The notes beneath the pieces were generated by a model. The model worked only from the letters and a program-made list of their open reading frames with translations. It did not search any database and had not been told where the DNA came from. Below, one piece after another: positions 19,171 to 27,599 of a stretch of 64,000 nucleotides of DNA. This stretch comes from Ruegeria sp. YS9 (GTDB lineage: Bacteria; Pseudomonadota; Alphaproteobacteria; Rhodobacterales; Rhodobacteraceae). Every line of letters begins with the position of its first letter. Position 1 is the stretch's first letter. The translations under genes were made by a program, and so were the position numbers. The stretch covers positions 620,001 through 684,000 of the forward strand of contig NZ_CP102410.1 in the NCBI RefSeq assembly GCF_024628725.1, written 5' to 3'.

Positions 19171-20043
19171 ATGACCGCCAAGTATTATTCGCCACACGGT
19201 GGGCATCCTGGTCAGGAGCAATTGCTGACTGACCGCGCCGTTTTTACTGACGCGTATGCAGTGATCCCAAAGGGAACGATGCGGGATATCGTGACCAGTT
19301 TTCTGCCGTTTTGGGACGACACCCGCTTATGGGTGATATCACGCCCGCTCAGCGGCTTTGCAGAAACCTTTTCGCAATACATCATGGAAGTTCAGCCCGG
19401 CGGTGGCTCTGACCGGCCCGAGACCGATCCCGAAGCCGAAGGCGTTTTGTTCGTGGTCGAAGGTACAGCGACCTTGACGGCCGACGGCACGACCTATCAG
19501 CTGACGCCCGGCGGCTATGCCTACCTGCCCGCTGAATGCAACTGGACCTTACGAAACCGAGGCGGTGAGACCCTGCGCTTCCACTGGATTCGAAAGGCTT
19601 ATGAAGCGGTGGAAGGGCTTGACCGCCCGGACGTTCTGGTTCTCAACGAAAATGAGATCACGCCGACGCCGATGCCCGGAACCGACGGAAAATGGGCCAC
19701 GACGCGCTTTGTCGATCCAAGTGACTTGCGGCACGATATGCACGTGACCGTGGTGACTTTCGAGCCCGGCGCCGTCATTCCTTTCCTTGAAACACATGTG
19801 ATGGAACATGGTCTGTATGTTCTTGAGGGAAAGGCCGTCTACAGGCTGAACAATGATTGGGTAGAGGTCGAGGCCGGCGATTACATGTGGTTGCGCGCAT
19901 TCTGCCCGCAGGCCTGCTATGCAGGCGGGCCGGGTAAGTTCCGTTACCTGCTGTACAAAGACGTGAACCGACATATGGCATTGCGGCCGGGGCCAGCGGC
20001 TTATCCGCAGCACCGGCGCCTCAGGACAGCGGCGCAGAAATAG
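19171..20043 (+). CDS. allE: (S)-ureidoglycine aminohydrolase
   Basis: A 290-residue bicupin of the AllE/UGLYAH family. It hydrolyses (S)-ureidoglycine to (S)-ureidoglycolate and ammonia in purine/ureide breakdown. Two cupin repeats are visible: about 70-130 (GVLFVVEGTATLTADGTTYQL, then GGYAYLPAECNW) and about 190-265 (EPGAVIPFLETHVMEHGLYVLEG, then VEAGDYMWLRAFCPQACYAGG). The second cupin carries the E-H-E metal ligands. CAGGAG precedes the ATG. It stands alone on the plus strand and converges with bhcR, the two coding ends overlapping by 23 bp. Its product is used by AllA at 27114. Confidence 0.9.
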   Translation: MTAKYYSPHGGHPGQEQLLTDRAVFTDAYAVIPKGTMRDIVTSFLPFWDDTRLWVISRPLSGFAETFSQYIMEVQPGGGSDRPETDPEAEGVLFVVEGTATLTADGTTYQLTPGGYAYLPAECNWTLRNRGGETLRFHWIRKAYEAVEGLDRPDVLVLNENEITPTPMPGTDGKWATTRFVDPSDLRHDMHVTVVTFEPGAVIPFLETHVMEHGLYVLEGKAVYRLNNDWVEVEAGDYMWLRAFCPQACYAGGPGKFRYLLYKDVNRHMALRPGPAAYPQHRRLRTAAQK

Positions 20044-20869
20044 TCCCGCCGATGGCCAGAGTTAACTGATTCGCCGCCTCGATGACGGGGCGGCTTAGGC
20101 GCACGATTTCGGCTTCGCTGACGCGGCTTGTCGGTCCGGATACTGAAATCCCGGCAACCGCCTCTCGGTTGGTATCGAAAACCGGCGCAGCGATACAGCG
20201 CATTCCCGCATTCTTTTCTTCATTGTCTATCGAGAAGCCCTGTGCCCTGACCTTGGCAAGATCTTCTTTCAGCGCGGTCGGGCTTGTAATCGACCGGTCC
20301 GTGAAGGCCCGCAGTTCCGTCTTGGCCAACAGCCGGTCCAGCCGATCTTCATCCATATATGCCAGCAGAGCTTTCCCGATGCCCGATGCGTGCATCGGAG
20401 ACAGCGTGCCCGGAGGGAAAAACGCCCGGATGCTGGCATGGGTTTCCACCTGGCTCAGGAACAATACCATTCCTTCTTTCTCGACCCCCAGGTTTGCGGT
20501 CTCGCCGGTGGCCTCCATCAGCTTTCGCATCACGGGTCGGGCCCGGTCCACAAGGCTGGTGCGACGCAGGAAGCGCGAGCCGATCACGAACGCACGAGGA
20601 CCGATGTGCCAGACCTGCTCGTCATGATCGAACTCGACAAGGCCCCTGCCCTCTAGTGTAACGAGGATTCGGTAAACTGTGGCGGGCGACTGGCCCATTT
20701 CGTCGGACAGCGCGGTCAACGCCTTGCCCTGCGCTTCACTCAGATACTCAAAAACTTCCATCGCACGGTCGAGAGATTTGATCGTGTTTTGCGCTGTCTT
20801 GTCGTCCCATCCCCGTGGTCTTCCACGGGCTCTTCTGCGGACTTCGCGAGTATTGTCTTGAGAATCCAT
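20021..20869 (-). CDS. bhcR: IclR-family regulator of the beta-hydroxyaspartate cycle (BhcR-like)
   Basis: A 282-residue IclR regulator with an N-terminal helix-turn-helix (about 33-90; ALTALSDEMGQSPATVYRILVTLEGRGLV) and a C-terminal effector-binding domain (about 105-275; MHASGIGKALLAY, then CIAAPVFDTNREAVAGISVSGP). It is divergent from bhcABCD, the arrangement described in Paracoccus denitrificans, where BhcR senses glyoxylate. A perfect dyad in the 169-bp gap is the obvious binding site. The C-terminal coding end overlaps allE tail to tail. The symbol rests on gene context as well as family. Confidence 0.85.
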   Translation of the reverse strand: MDSQDNTREVRRRARGRPRGWDDKTAQNTIKSLDRAMEVFEYLSEAQGKALTALSDEMGQSPATVYRILVTLEGRGLVEFDHDEQVWHIGPRAFVIGSRFLRRTSLVDRARPVMRKLMEATGETANLGVEKEGMVLFLSQVETHASIRAFFPPGTLSPMHASGIGKALLAYMDEDRLDRLLAKTELRAFTDRSITSPTALKEDLAKVRAQGFSIDNEEKNAGMRCIAAPVFDTNREAVAGISVSGPTSRVSEAEIVRLSRPVIEAANQLTLAIGGTISAPLS

Positions 20870-20958
20870 AAAAACCCTTTGATCATTCGTGAAAGCCTAA
20901 TTCATCATATGAAAAATATAAGGCACTGACAATTATAAATTAAATCCAAATCACCGAA

Positions 20959-20979
20959 TTTTGAAAAGCATTTTCAAAA
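20959..20979. promoter_or_regulatory. perfect 9-bp inverted repeat, candidate BhcR operator
   Basis: TTTTGAAAA, then GCA, then TTTTCAAAA: two perfect 9-bp arms with a 3-bp centre, in the gap between bhcR and bhcA. The A/T-rich arms around GAAAA/TTTTC and the size suit an IclR dimer-of-dimers site. A smaller dyad, TTCAT-CAT-ATGAA, lies at 20901-20913 nearer bhcR. Confidence 0.55.
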
Positions 20980-21038
20980 ATGTATCGGGCTGAGCGAGGG
21001 ACGCTTATTGTGTGGTCAACGACGGAAGGAGACCATCC

Positions 21039-22229
21039 ATGAGCTTTCAAAACCCCGTTTTCATCCCGGGCCCGACCAACATCCCGGAAAGCCTGCGCAA
21101 GGCTTGCGACATGCCCACCATCGACCATCGCTCGCCGCTGTTCGGGCAAATCCTGCACCCCGCGCGCGCGGGTGTTCAGAAAGTCCTGAAAAGCAACAGC
21201 GCAGAAGTCTTCATCTTTCCGTCGACCGGAACAGGAGGCTGGGAGACCGCGCTGACCAACACCCTGTCGGCCGGTGACAAGGTTCTGGCGGCGCGCAACG
21301 GCATGTTCAGCCATCGCTGGATCGATATGTGCCAACGTCACGGTCTGAATGTCGAGATCGTCGAAACCCCTTGGGGCGACGGGCTGCCAGCCGATCGTTT
21401 CGAAGAGATTCTGACCGCCGACACAAGCCACGAAATCAAGGCTGTTCTTGCCACGCATAACGAGACGGCAACCGGTGTGAAATCGGATATTGCCGCTATA
21501 CGCAAGGCGCTGAATGCCGCCCGTCACCCTGCCATGCTGTTCGTCGATGGTGTTTCATCGATCGGGTCCATGGATTTCCGTTTTGACGAATGGGGTGTTG
21601 ATGTGGCCGTCACGGGCTCGCAGAAAGGGTTCATGTTGCCTGCGGGCCTTGCCATCGTCGGGTTCAGCCAGCGGGCAATGGGTGCGACCAGCACAGGCAC
21701 CCTGCCCCGCACCTTCTTTGACGTGCACGACATGGCGAAGGGTTATGCCAACAACGCCTATCCTTATACCCCTGCTGTTGGCTTGATGAATGGCCTCAAC
21801 CAGGCCTGCGATATGTTGCTGAGTGAAGGTTTGGAAAACGTCTTTGCCCGGCATCACCGTATTGCCGAAGGAGTACGTGCCGCGGTGGGCGCGTGGGGGC
21901 TGGAGCTTTGCGCAGCGAACCCGTCGGTATATTCTGACACCGTCAGCGCGATCCGCACGCCAAACGATTTCAACGCCACCGACATTGTAACACACGCGGC
22001 CGAAAAATACGGCGTGGCCTTCGGTGTCGGCCTTGGCGAAGTCGCGGGCAAGGTATTCCGCATCGGACATCTGGGAAGCCTGACGGATGTCATGGCCCTG
22101 TCCGGGATTGCCACCGCTGAAATGTGCATGGTCGACCTGGGCCTGAACATCCGTCTGGGCTCGGGCGTGGCGGCTGCGCAGGAATACTATCGCGGTCATT
22201 CGGGCGCCGTTCAGAAGGACGCCGCATGA
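21039..22229 (+). CDS. bhcA: aspartate-glyoxylate aminotransferase
   Basis: A 396-residue class V PLP aminotransferase. In the beta-hydroxyaspartate cycle it transfers the amino group of aspartate to glyoxylate, giving glycine and oxaloacetate. Family marks: FIPGPTNIPESLRKA at the N-terminus, STGTGGWETALTNTL (about 67-81), VDGVSSIGSMDF (about 168-179) and the PLP lysine at residue 196 in VTGSQKGFMLPAG. It resembles serine-glyoxylate aminotransferases; the assignment to bhcA rests on the following bhcBCD genes. The start at 21039 follows GGAAGGAGA; an upstream in-frame GTG is less likely. It overlaps bhcB by ATGA. Confidence 0.9.
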   Translation: MSFQNPVFIPGPTNIPESLRKACDMPTIDHRSPLFGQILHPARAGVQKVLKSNSAEVFIFPSTGTGGWETALTNTLSAGDKVLAARNGMFSHRWIDMCQRHGLNVEIVETPWGDGLPADRFEEILTADTSHEIKAVLATHNETATGVKSDIAAIRKALNAARHPAMLFVDGVSSIGSMDFRFDEWGVDVAVTGSQKGFMLPAGLAIVGFSQRAMGATSTGTLPRTFFDVHDMAKGYANNAYPYTPAVGLMNGLNQACDMLLSEGLENVFARHHRIAEGVRAAVGAWGLELCAANPSVYSDTVSAIRTPNDFNATDIVTHAAEKYGVAFGVGLGEVAGKVFRIGHLGSLTDVMALSGIATAEMCMVDLGLNIRLGSGVAAAQEYYRGHSGAVQKDAA

Positions 22230-23197
22230 TGAAGGACTGCAACATGTACATCCCGACCTACGAGGACATGCTGGCGGCACATGATCGGATCGAGCCCATT
22301 ATCCGCCGCACACCGGTCCGCACCTCGGACTATCTGAACGAACTGAGCGGTGCACAGCTGTTCTTCAAATGTGAGAACTTTCAGGAACCGGGTGCCTTCA
22401 AGGTGCGCGGGGCAGCAAACGCCGTGTTTGGCCTTGATGACGAACAGGCCAGGAAAGGCGTTGCAACCCATTCTTCGGGCAACCACGCCTCGTGCCTGTC
22501 CTATGCGGCGATGAAGCGGGGCATACCGTGCAACGTCGTCATGCCGCGCACAGCGCCGCAGGCCAAGAAAGACACGGTGCGTCGCTATGGTGGGAAGATC
22601 ACGGAATGTGAGCCCTCCACCTCGTCGCGCGAAGCGACCTTTGCCGAGGTTCAGGCCTCCACGGGCGGGGATTTTGTCCACCCCTACAATGATCCGCGCG
22701 TGATAGCCGGGCAAGGCACCTGCTCGCGCGAGTTCATCGAGCAGACCGACGGTCTGGACGCGGTGGTCGCCCCCATCGGCGGCGGCGGCATGGTGTCCGG
22801 CACCTGTCTGACCCTGTCGACGCTCGCCCCGGAAACCGCGATCATCGCGGCGGAACCGGAACAGGCCGACGATGCCTATCGCAGCTTCAAGGCCGGCCAC
22901 ATCATAGCGGATGACGCACCCAAGACGATTGCCGACGGGCTGCTGGTTCCGCTGAAGGAGCTGACCTGGCATTTCGTGTCGAACCATGTCTCCGCGATCT
23001 ACACGGCTTCCGAGCAAGAGATCATCGACGCGATGAAACTGACGTGGAAACACCTTCGGATCGTGATGGAACCATCTTCGGCCGTTCCGCTGGCTACGAT
23101 CCTGAAAAACCCGGTCGCTTTCAAAGGCAAGCGGGTCGGCGTGATCATAACCGGGGGTAATGTCGATCTGGACAGGCTGCCCTGGCTGAACGCGTAA
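22226..23197 (+). CDS. bhcB: beta-hydroxyaspartate dehydratase
   Basis: A 323-residue fold-type II PLP enzyme of the threonine/serine dehydratase family. It removes water from (2R,3S)-beta-hydroxyaspartate to give iminosuccinate. The PLP lysine is in EPGAFKVRGAANAV (Lys59), THSSGNHASCLSYAA is near 85-99, and the phosphate-binding loop APIGGGGMVSG near 183-193. The start is uncertain: ATG at 22226 (coupled to the bhcA stop) or ATG at 22244 (MYIPTYEDM), each with an AAGGA about 6-7 bases upstream. It is second in the bhcABCD run; bhcC begins 27 bp downstream. Confidence 0.9.
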   Translation: MMKDCNMYIPTYEDMLAAHDRIEPIIRRTPVRTSDYLNELSGAQLFFKCENFQEPGAFKVRGAANAVFGLDDEQARKGVATHSSGNHASCLSYAAMKRGIPCNVVMPRTAPQAKKDTVRRYGGKITECEPSTSSREATFAEVQASTGGDFVHPYNDPRVIAGQGTCSREFIEQTDGLDAVVAPIGGGGMVSGTCLTLSTLAPETAIIAAEPEQADDAYRSFKAGHIIADDAPKTIADGLLVPLKELTWHFVSNHVSAIYTASEQEIIDAMKLTWKHLRIVMEPSSAVPLATILKNPVAFKGKRVGVIITGGNVDLDRLPWLNA

Positions 23198-23224
23198 CAT
23201 CAATCCCGACATAGGAATACGGAA

Positions 23225-24388
23225 ATGAAAGATATGACCAATCTCGACAATTTCGAAGTAGGCTTTGACATTCCGGCCAAGCCCGGAATGGATGAAGCAG
23301 ATATCCAGACCCCCTCTCTTGTGCTCGATCTCGACGCGCTTGAACGCAACATCAAGAAGATGGGCGACTATGCCAAGGCGCACGGCATGCGCCACCGCGT
23401 GCATGGAAAAATGCACAAATCTGTAGACGTGGCCAAGTTGCAGGAGAAAATCGGAGGCGCCGTTGGCGTTTGCTGCCAGAAAGTTTCAGAGGCCGAAGTG
23501 TTCGTGCGCGGCGGTATCAAGGACGTTCTGGTGTCGAACCAGGTGCGCGACCCTGCCAAGATCGACCGTCTTGCCAGCCTGCCAAAGCTGGGCAGCCGCA
23601 TCATCGTTTGCGTCGACGATCTGGACAATGTCGCGGATCTTTCCGGCGCGGCGGTGGATCATGGGACACAGCTGGAAGTCTTCATCGAGATCGACTGCGG
23701 CGCTGGCCGTTGCGGCGTGACAACGACCCCGGAAGTGATCGAGATTGCCAAAGCGGTCAAAGCGGCTGACAACCTGAAATTCACCGGCATACAGGCCTAT
23801 CAGGGGGCCATGCAGCACCTCGACAGCTATGAAGCGCGCAAGGAAAAGCTCGATACCGCCATTGCCATGGTAAAAGACGCCGTCGAGGGCCTCAAAGCCG
23901 AAGGCATCGAGTGCGAATTGGTCTCGGGCGGTGGCACCGGTTCATACTACTTCGAGTCCAACTCGGGCGTGTACAACGAACTGCAATGCGGGTCCTACGC
24001 GTTCATGGATGCCGATTACGGCCGGATCCTGGACAAGGACGGCAACCGGATCGATCAGGGCGAGTGGGAAAACGCCTTCTTCATCCTGACCAGCGTCATG
24101 AGCCACGCCAAGGCGGACAAGGCGATTGTCGATGCGGGCCTCAAGGCGCAGTCGGTGGACAGCGGCCTGCCGGTAGTCTTTGGCCGCGACGATGTCGAAT
24201 ACATCAAGTGTTCGGACGAACACGGCGTCGTCATGGATACGAAAGGTGTGCTGAAGGTCAACGACAAGCTCAGGCTGGTTCCGGGACACTGCGACCCAAC
24301 CGCAAATGTACACGATTGGTATGTCGGTGTTCGCAACGGCAAGGTCGAGACCGTCTGGCCCGTATCCGCCCGCGGACGCGCTTATTGA
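23225..24388 (+). CDS. bhcC: beta-hydroxyaspartate aldolase
   Basis: A 387-residue fold-type III (alanine racemase-like) PLP enzyme of the DSD1/D-threonine aldolase family. It joins glycine and glyoxylate into (2R,3S)-beta-hydroxyaspartate, the carbon-carbon bond-forming step. TPSLVLDLDALERNIKKM is at about 28-45, and HGKMHKS (about 60-66) contains the likely PLP lysine, Lys62. CGAGRCGV is near 159, and SGGGTGSYYFES, the PLP-phosphate loop, near 237. A C-terminal D-threonine aldolase-type metal site is expected (VPGHCDPTANVHDWY near 358). It lies between bhcB and bhcD, with a 116-bp hairpin-rich gap before bhcD. Confidence 0.92.
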   Translation: MKDMTNLDNFEVGFDIPAKPGMDEADIQTPSLVLDLDALERNIKKMGDYAKAHGMRHRVHGKMHKSVDVAKLQEKIGGAVGVCCQKVSEAEVFVRGGIKDVLVSNQVRDPAKIDRLASLPKLGSRIIVCVDDLDNVADLSGAAVDHGTQLEVFIEIDCGAGRCGVTTTPEVIEIAKAVKAADNLKFTGIQAYQGAMQHLDSYEARKEKLDTAIAMVKDAVEGLKAEGIECELVSGGGTGSYYFESNSGVYNELQCGSYAFMDADYGRILDKDGNRIDQGEWENAFFILTSVMSHAKADKAIVDAGLKAQSVDSGLPVVFGRDDVEYIKCSDEHGVVMDTKGVLKVNDKLRLVPGHCDPTANVHDWYVGVRNGKVETVWPVSARGRAY

Positions 24389-24413
24389 TCTGAACTTGCT
24401 CTGTTTGGGAGGG

Positions 24414-24478
24414 CTGGCTCGGAAGCAGCCAGACAGCCGCCCGCGTGTATGCTCTCCTTCCGGCGGTGGCACGCGGGC
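24414..24478 (+). promoter_or_regulatory. two stem-loops in the bhcC-bhcD gap
   Basis: The 116-bp gap between bhcC and bhcD contains two inverted repeats. CTGGCT/AGCCAG is at 24414-24432 with a 7-base loop. GCCCGCGTG/CACGCGGGC is at 24439-24478, with perfect 9-bp arms and a 22-base loop. No T tract follows, so they look like mRNA-stabilising or processing hairpins rather than terminators. Confidence 0.5.
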
Positions 24479-24504
24479 GCACGAATTTTTGATTGGAGAA
24501 TGAA

Positions 24505-25470
24505 ATGCTGATCGTACCCGAGCGTGAGATCGCTGACCTTATGACCCGACAAGCGGCTTTTGACGCGGTCGAACAGGTCTTTGCTGCAATGGCGTCCGGC
24601 GACGCCTACAACTTCCCTGTCGTGCGTGAAGCCATCGGGCATGAAGATGCACTTTATGGGTTCAAGGGCGGATTTGACCGCACCGGCCTGACGCTTGGAC
24701 TGAAGGCGGGCGGCTATTGGCCAAACAATCTGGAAAAACGCGGGCTGATCAACCACCAGTCCACCGTTTTTCTTTTCGACCCCGACACGGGCAGGCCATC
24801 TGCGATGGTCGGTGGCAACCTTCTGACGGCCCTTCGAACGGCGGCAGCATCTTCGGTATCGATCAAGCATCTCGCACGTAGCGACGCCAGGGTCATAGGC
24901 ATGATAGGCGCTGGCCACCAGGCAGCCTTTCAGCTTCGCGCGGCATTGGAGCAACGCGGTTTTGAAAAGGTCATAGGCTGGAACTATCACCCGGAAATGC
25001 TGCCGAATATCGAAAAAGTCGCCAATGAAGCCGGCGTTCCGTTCCAGGCGGTCGAGCTTGACGAAATGACTGAGGCGGATGTGATTATTTCGATCACGTC
25101 GGCCTTTGCGCCCTCGCTGATGGCGAACCATGTCAGCCCCGGAACTCATATCGCCTGCATGGGCACGGACACAAAAGGTAAACAGGAAGTTGAAGCGTCC
25201 CTTCTGGCCAAGGCGAGCGTGTTCACGGACGAAGTCGCGCAATCCGTCAGCATCGGCGAAGCGCAGCACGCGGTGGCCGAAGGCCTGATCCAAGAAGGCG
25301 ATGTGGCGCAGCTTGGCGCGGTCATCAACGGCACCGATCCGGGTCGGATATCGGACAACCAGATCACGCTGTTCGATGGCACGGGGGTGGGCCTGCAAGA
25401 TCTTGCGGTCGCCGCGTCCGTGGTTGACCTCGCCGTTCGGAACGGGGTCGCGATCGAGGTCGATTTCTGA
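24505..25470 (+). CDS. bhcD: iminosuccinate reductase
   Basis: A 321-residue protein of the ornithine cyclodeaminase/mu-crystallin family. In the beta-hydroxyaspartate cycle it reduces iminosuccinate to L-aspartate, regenerating the amino donor for BhcA. The NAD(P)-binding motif MIGAGHQAAFQLRAALE is near 134-150. GGNLLTALRTAAASSVSIKHLAR is at about 108-130, and FTDEVAQSVSIGEAQHAVAEG near 234-254. The ATG at 24505 is preceded by TTGGAGAATGAA; the TTG at 24493 is part of that ribosome site. A strong terminator lies 99 bp downstream. Confidence 0.9.
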   Translation: MLIVPEREIADLMTRQAAFDAVEQVFAAMASGDAYNFPVVREAIGHEDALYGFKGGFDRTGLTLGLKAGGYWPNNLEKRGLINHQSTVFLFDPDTGRPSAMVGGNLLTALRTAAASSVSIKHLARSDARVIGMIGAGHQAAFQLRAALEQRGFEKVIGWNYHPEMLPNIEKVANEAGVPFQAVELDEMTEADVIISITSAFAPSLMANHVSPGTHIACMGTDTKGKQEVEASLLAKASVFTDEVAQSVSIGEAQHAVAEGLIQEGDVAQLGAVINGTDPGRISDNQITLFDGTGVGLQDLAVAASVVDLAVRNGVAIEVDF

Positions 25471-25568
25471 AAACAGACGGCAACACCCCTGGGCGTTGTC
25501 GTCGGTGGTTCTTTTGGGCGGAGAGCTTTTGACAGCAGATCTCCATTTGAATGGTGACCGAACAATGA

Positions 25569-25604
25569 AAAGCGGCGCGCCAAGGCACGCCGCTTTCGTT
25601 TTTC
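25569..25604. terminator. bidirectional terminator between bhcD and the purine permease
   Basis: AAAGCGGCG (25569-25577) and CGCCGCTTT (25588-25596) form a 9-bp stem with a 10-base loop, followed by CGTTTTT. The A-rich left flank (AATGAAAA) gives a weaker U tract for the opposite strand. It ends bhcABCD and probably also the leftward permease operon, whose last codon is 32 bp away. Confidence 0.85.
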
Positions 25605-25635
25605 CCAGGACGATCAGTCTATCTGGTCAAACGCA

Positions 25636-27060
25636 TCAGACGTGGTCGTCTTGCTCGATGGAGCCAAGGCCATGACCGGCCATGCCGCCCGAGACCTCTT
25701 CCGTCGCTTCGTCTGAAAGCTCTTCGGGAAGCACCAGATTCAATACGATGGCGATGACGGCGGCAGGCAGGATTCCCGATGTCGCCAGAACCTTCAACGT
25801 GCCGGGCAAGTATTGCAACGCGTTGGGTTCCAGCTGCAAACCCAGCCCAAGACTCAGGGCGATTGCAAAAATCACCATGTTGCGCCGGTTCCAGTTCACG
25901 TCCGACAGCATCGAGACCCCTGCCGCAACAACCATGCCGAACATCACGATCACGCCGCCGCCAAGAACCTCGATCGGAATGGACGAGATTATCGCCCCGA
26001 TCTTGGGAATAAGCCCGCAAACGATCAGGAAAACCGCGCCGATGGTCACGACCATGCGGCTCATGACTCCGGTCATAGCAATCAACCCGACATTCTGGCT
26101 GAATGACGTGTTCGGCAACGCTCCAAACAGGCCAGAGATCGCAGTACCAAGACCATCGGCAAAGGTCGCGCCCTGTATTTCCCTGTCGGTGGCTTCTCGC
26201 CCAGCGCCGCCTTTGGTGATACCGGATACGTCCCCAACGGTTTCAACAGCGGAAACAAAGGACATTGCACAGAAACCGATGATGGCCGCGACCGAGAATT
26301 CAAGGCCAAAATGCAGGGGGTTCGGCAGCGCGAAGGAGGCCGCGTTGCCGACATTGCCTAAGTTCACCTGGCCAAGCAGAAAGGCCACGGCGTATCCGAC
26401 CAGCAGACCGATCAGAACAGCCGACACGGACAGCATGCCCCGTGCAAAAAATTTCAGGCCAAGCGTGACCACGATAACGGTTCCCGCCATGAACCAGTTC
26501 AGACCCGAGCCATATTCCTCGGTACCTATGGCGGGCACACCGCCGGCGGCATATTGAATGCCGACTTTTACTAGTGCCAGGCCGATCATGGTTACCACAA
26601 GGCCCGTAACCAGCGGCGGAAGAGCAAAGCGAATGCGCCCTATGAACAACCCGAGGAATGCGTGGAACAAGCCACCGACAACAACACCGCCCATCAGGAC
26701 GGCAATGGCGTCAACGCCCTTTCCAACCACCAGCGGAATCATGATCGGGATGAAGGCAAACGATGTTCCCTGCACGATGGGCAACCGGGCACCAACAGGC
26801 CCCACACCAATAGACTGAAACAACGTGGCGACGCCCGCAAAGAACATCGACATCTGGATCATATAGATCATCTGCGGGAAATCGGGGCTGTTCGAGCCAA
26901 AGCCGAAACCAGCCGCGCCGCAAACGATAATGGCTGGCGTGACGTTGGACACGAACATCGCCAGCACATGCTGAATTCCCAGCGGCACCGCCTTCAGCAG
27001 CGGCGGAGTGTAATTCGGATCGCGGAGTTGCTCCGGCGTTCCGATGGATGCATCTGACAT
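25636..27060 (-). CDS. NCS2-family purine permease (urate/xanthine type)
   Basis: A 474-residue nucleobase:cation symporter-2 with about 12-14 membrane segments, started at the ATG at 27060 (MSDASIGTPEQLRDPNYTPP). QHVLAMFVSNVTPAIIVCGA (about 29-48) and the helix 8/9 region GFCAMSFVSAVETVGDVSGI (about 260-280) carry the family's NCS2 signature. QNVGLIAMTGVMSRMVV is near 331-347. The gene order puuE-uraD, allA, permease on one strand suggests uptake of urate or xanthine for the adjacent pathway. The exact purine cannot be told from sequence. It is distinct from the second permease at 37602. Confidence 0.9.
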   Translation of the reverse strand: MSDASIGTPEQLRDPNYTPPLLKAVPLGIQHVLAMFVSNVTPAIIVCGAAGFGFGSNSPDFPQMIYMIQMSMFFAGVATLFQSIGVGPVGARLPIVQGTSFAFIPIMIPLVVGKGVDAIAVLMGGVVVGGLFHAFLGLFIGRIRFALPPLVTGLVVTMIGLALVKVGIQYAAGGVPAIGTEEYGSGLNWFMAGTVIVVTLGLKFFARGMLSVSAVLIGLLVGYAVAFLLGQVNLGNVGNAASFALPNPLHFGLEFSVAAIIGFCAMSFVSAVETVGDVSGITKGGAGREATDREIQGATFADGLGTAISGLFGALPNTSFSQNVGLIAMTGVMSRMVVTIGAVFLIVCGLIPKIGAIISSIPIEVLGGGVIVMFGMVVAAGVSMLSDVNWNRRNMVIFAIALSLGLGLQLEPNALQYLPGTLKVLATSGILPAAVIAIVLNLVLPEELSDEATEEVSGGMAGHGLGSIEQDDHV

Positions 27061-27113
27061 TTTGTTTTTCCTCCCTTGAGGTTCGCAGCCGGCTCCTCTT
27101 CCGGCAACGCGCC

Positions 27114-27599
27114 TCATTCTGTGATTTCAAAAGCCTCCTCGAACCAATGCTCTTCGAGGTTGGGCCCGGCTCCAATTCGGTCGACCACCGCAAAAAGCCC
27201 GGGCGCATGAAGCGGGGTCAGAACGCCATGCCAGGTGTTGCGATGGTAATTCACACCCTGTCCGGGCGCTGTTTTGAAGGCGATGGGCTGTCCCGGCGTG
27301 CCGTTCTCATCCGGGGCCACAACCACGACAAATGGTTTGTCCGACAAAGGCAAAAAGGCCTGGCTGCCATCAGGATGGCGTTCAACCATTTCCAATTTGA
27401 TCGGCAGACTGAAGGCTTCGGACTGAAACACGCTGATACCCGCGCGCCCATCGTGGAAATCCAACACGGCCCGGTCGTGATAGCGCGCGCATTTACCCTG
27501 ATTGATAAGCTTGTCCACCTGGCCCGTCGCCTCGATGACATCGCCGAAAGGTGCAAATGCCTCTGACGTCAAGGGGCGGAGCTTCAAGGCAGCCGTCAT
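27114..27599 (-). CDS. allA: ureidoglycolate lyase
   Basis: A 161-residue cupin-fold enzyme of the AllA family. It splits (S)-ureidoglycolate into glyoxylate and urea, the final step of ureide breakdown. Motifs: LRPLTSEAFAPFGDVIEA (about 6-23), VERHPDGSQAFLPLSDKPFVVVVAP (about 72-96) and NYHRNTWHGVLTPL (about 117-130). The start overlaps the stop of the PuuE-UraD fusion (ATGA). Its product glyoxylate is exactly the substrate of the neighbouring Bhc enzymes, which gives the locus its logic. Length is typical for the family. Confidence 0.93.
   Translation of the reverse strand: MTAALKLRPLTSEAFAPFGDVIEATGQVDKLINQGKCARYHDRAVLDFHDGRAGISVFQSEAFSLPIKLEMVERHPDGSQAFLPLSDKPFVVVVAPDENGTPGQPIAFKTAPGQGVNYHRNTWHGVLTPLHAPGLFAVVDRIGAGPNLEEHWFEEAFEITE

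Noticed and set aside
22211..23416. 401-codon minus-strand frame
   Set aside because: Antisense to bhcB and the start of bhcC, where the plus-strand PLP motifs are unmistakable. High-GC codon bias opens the opposite frame.
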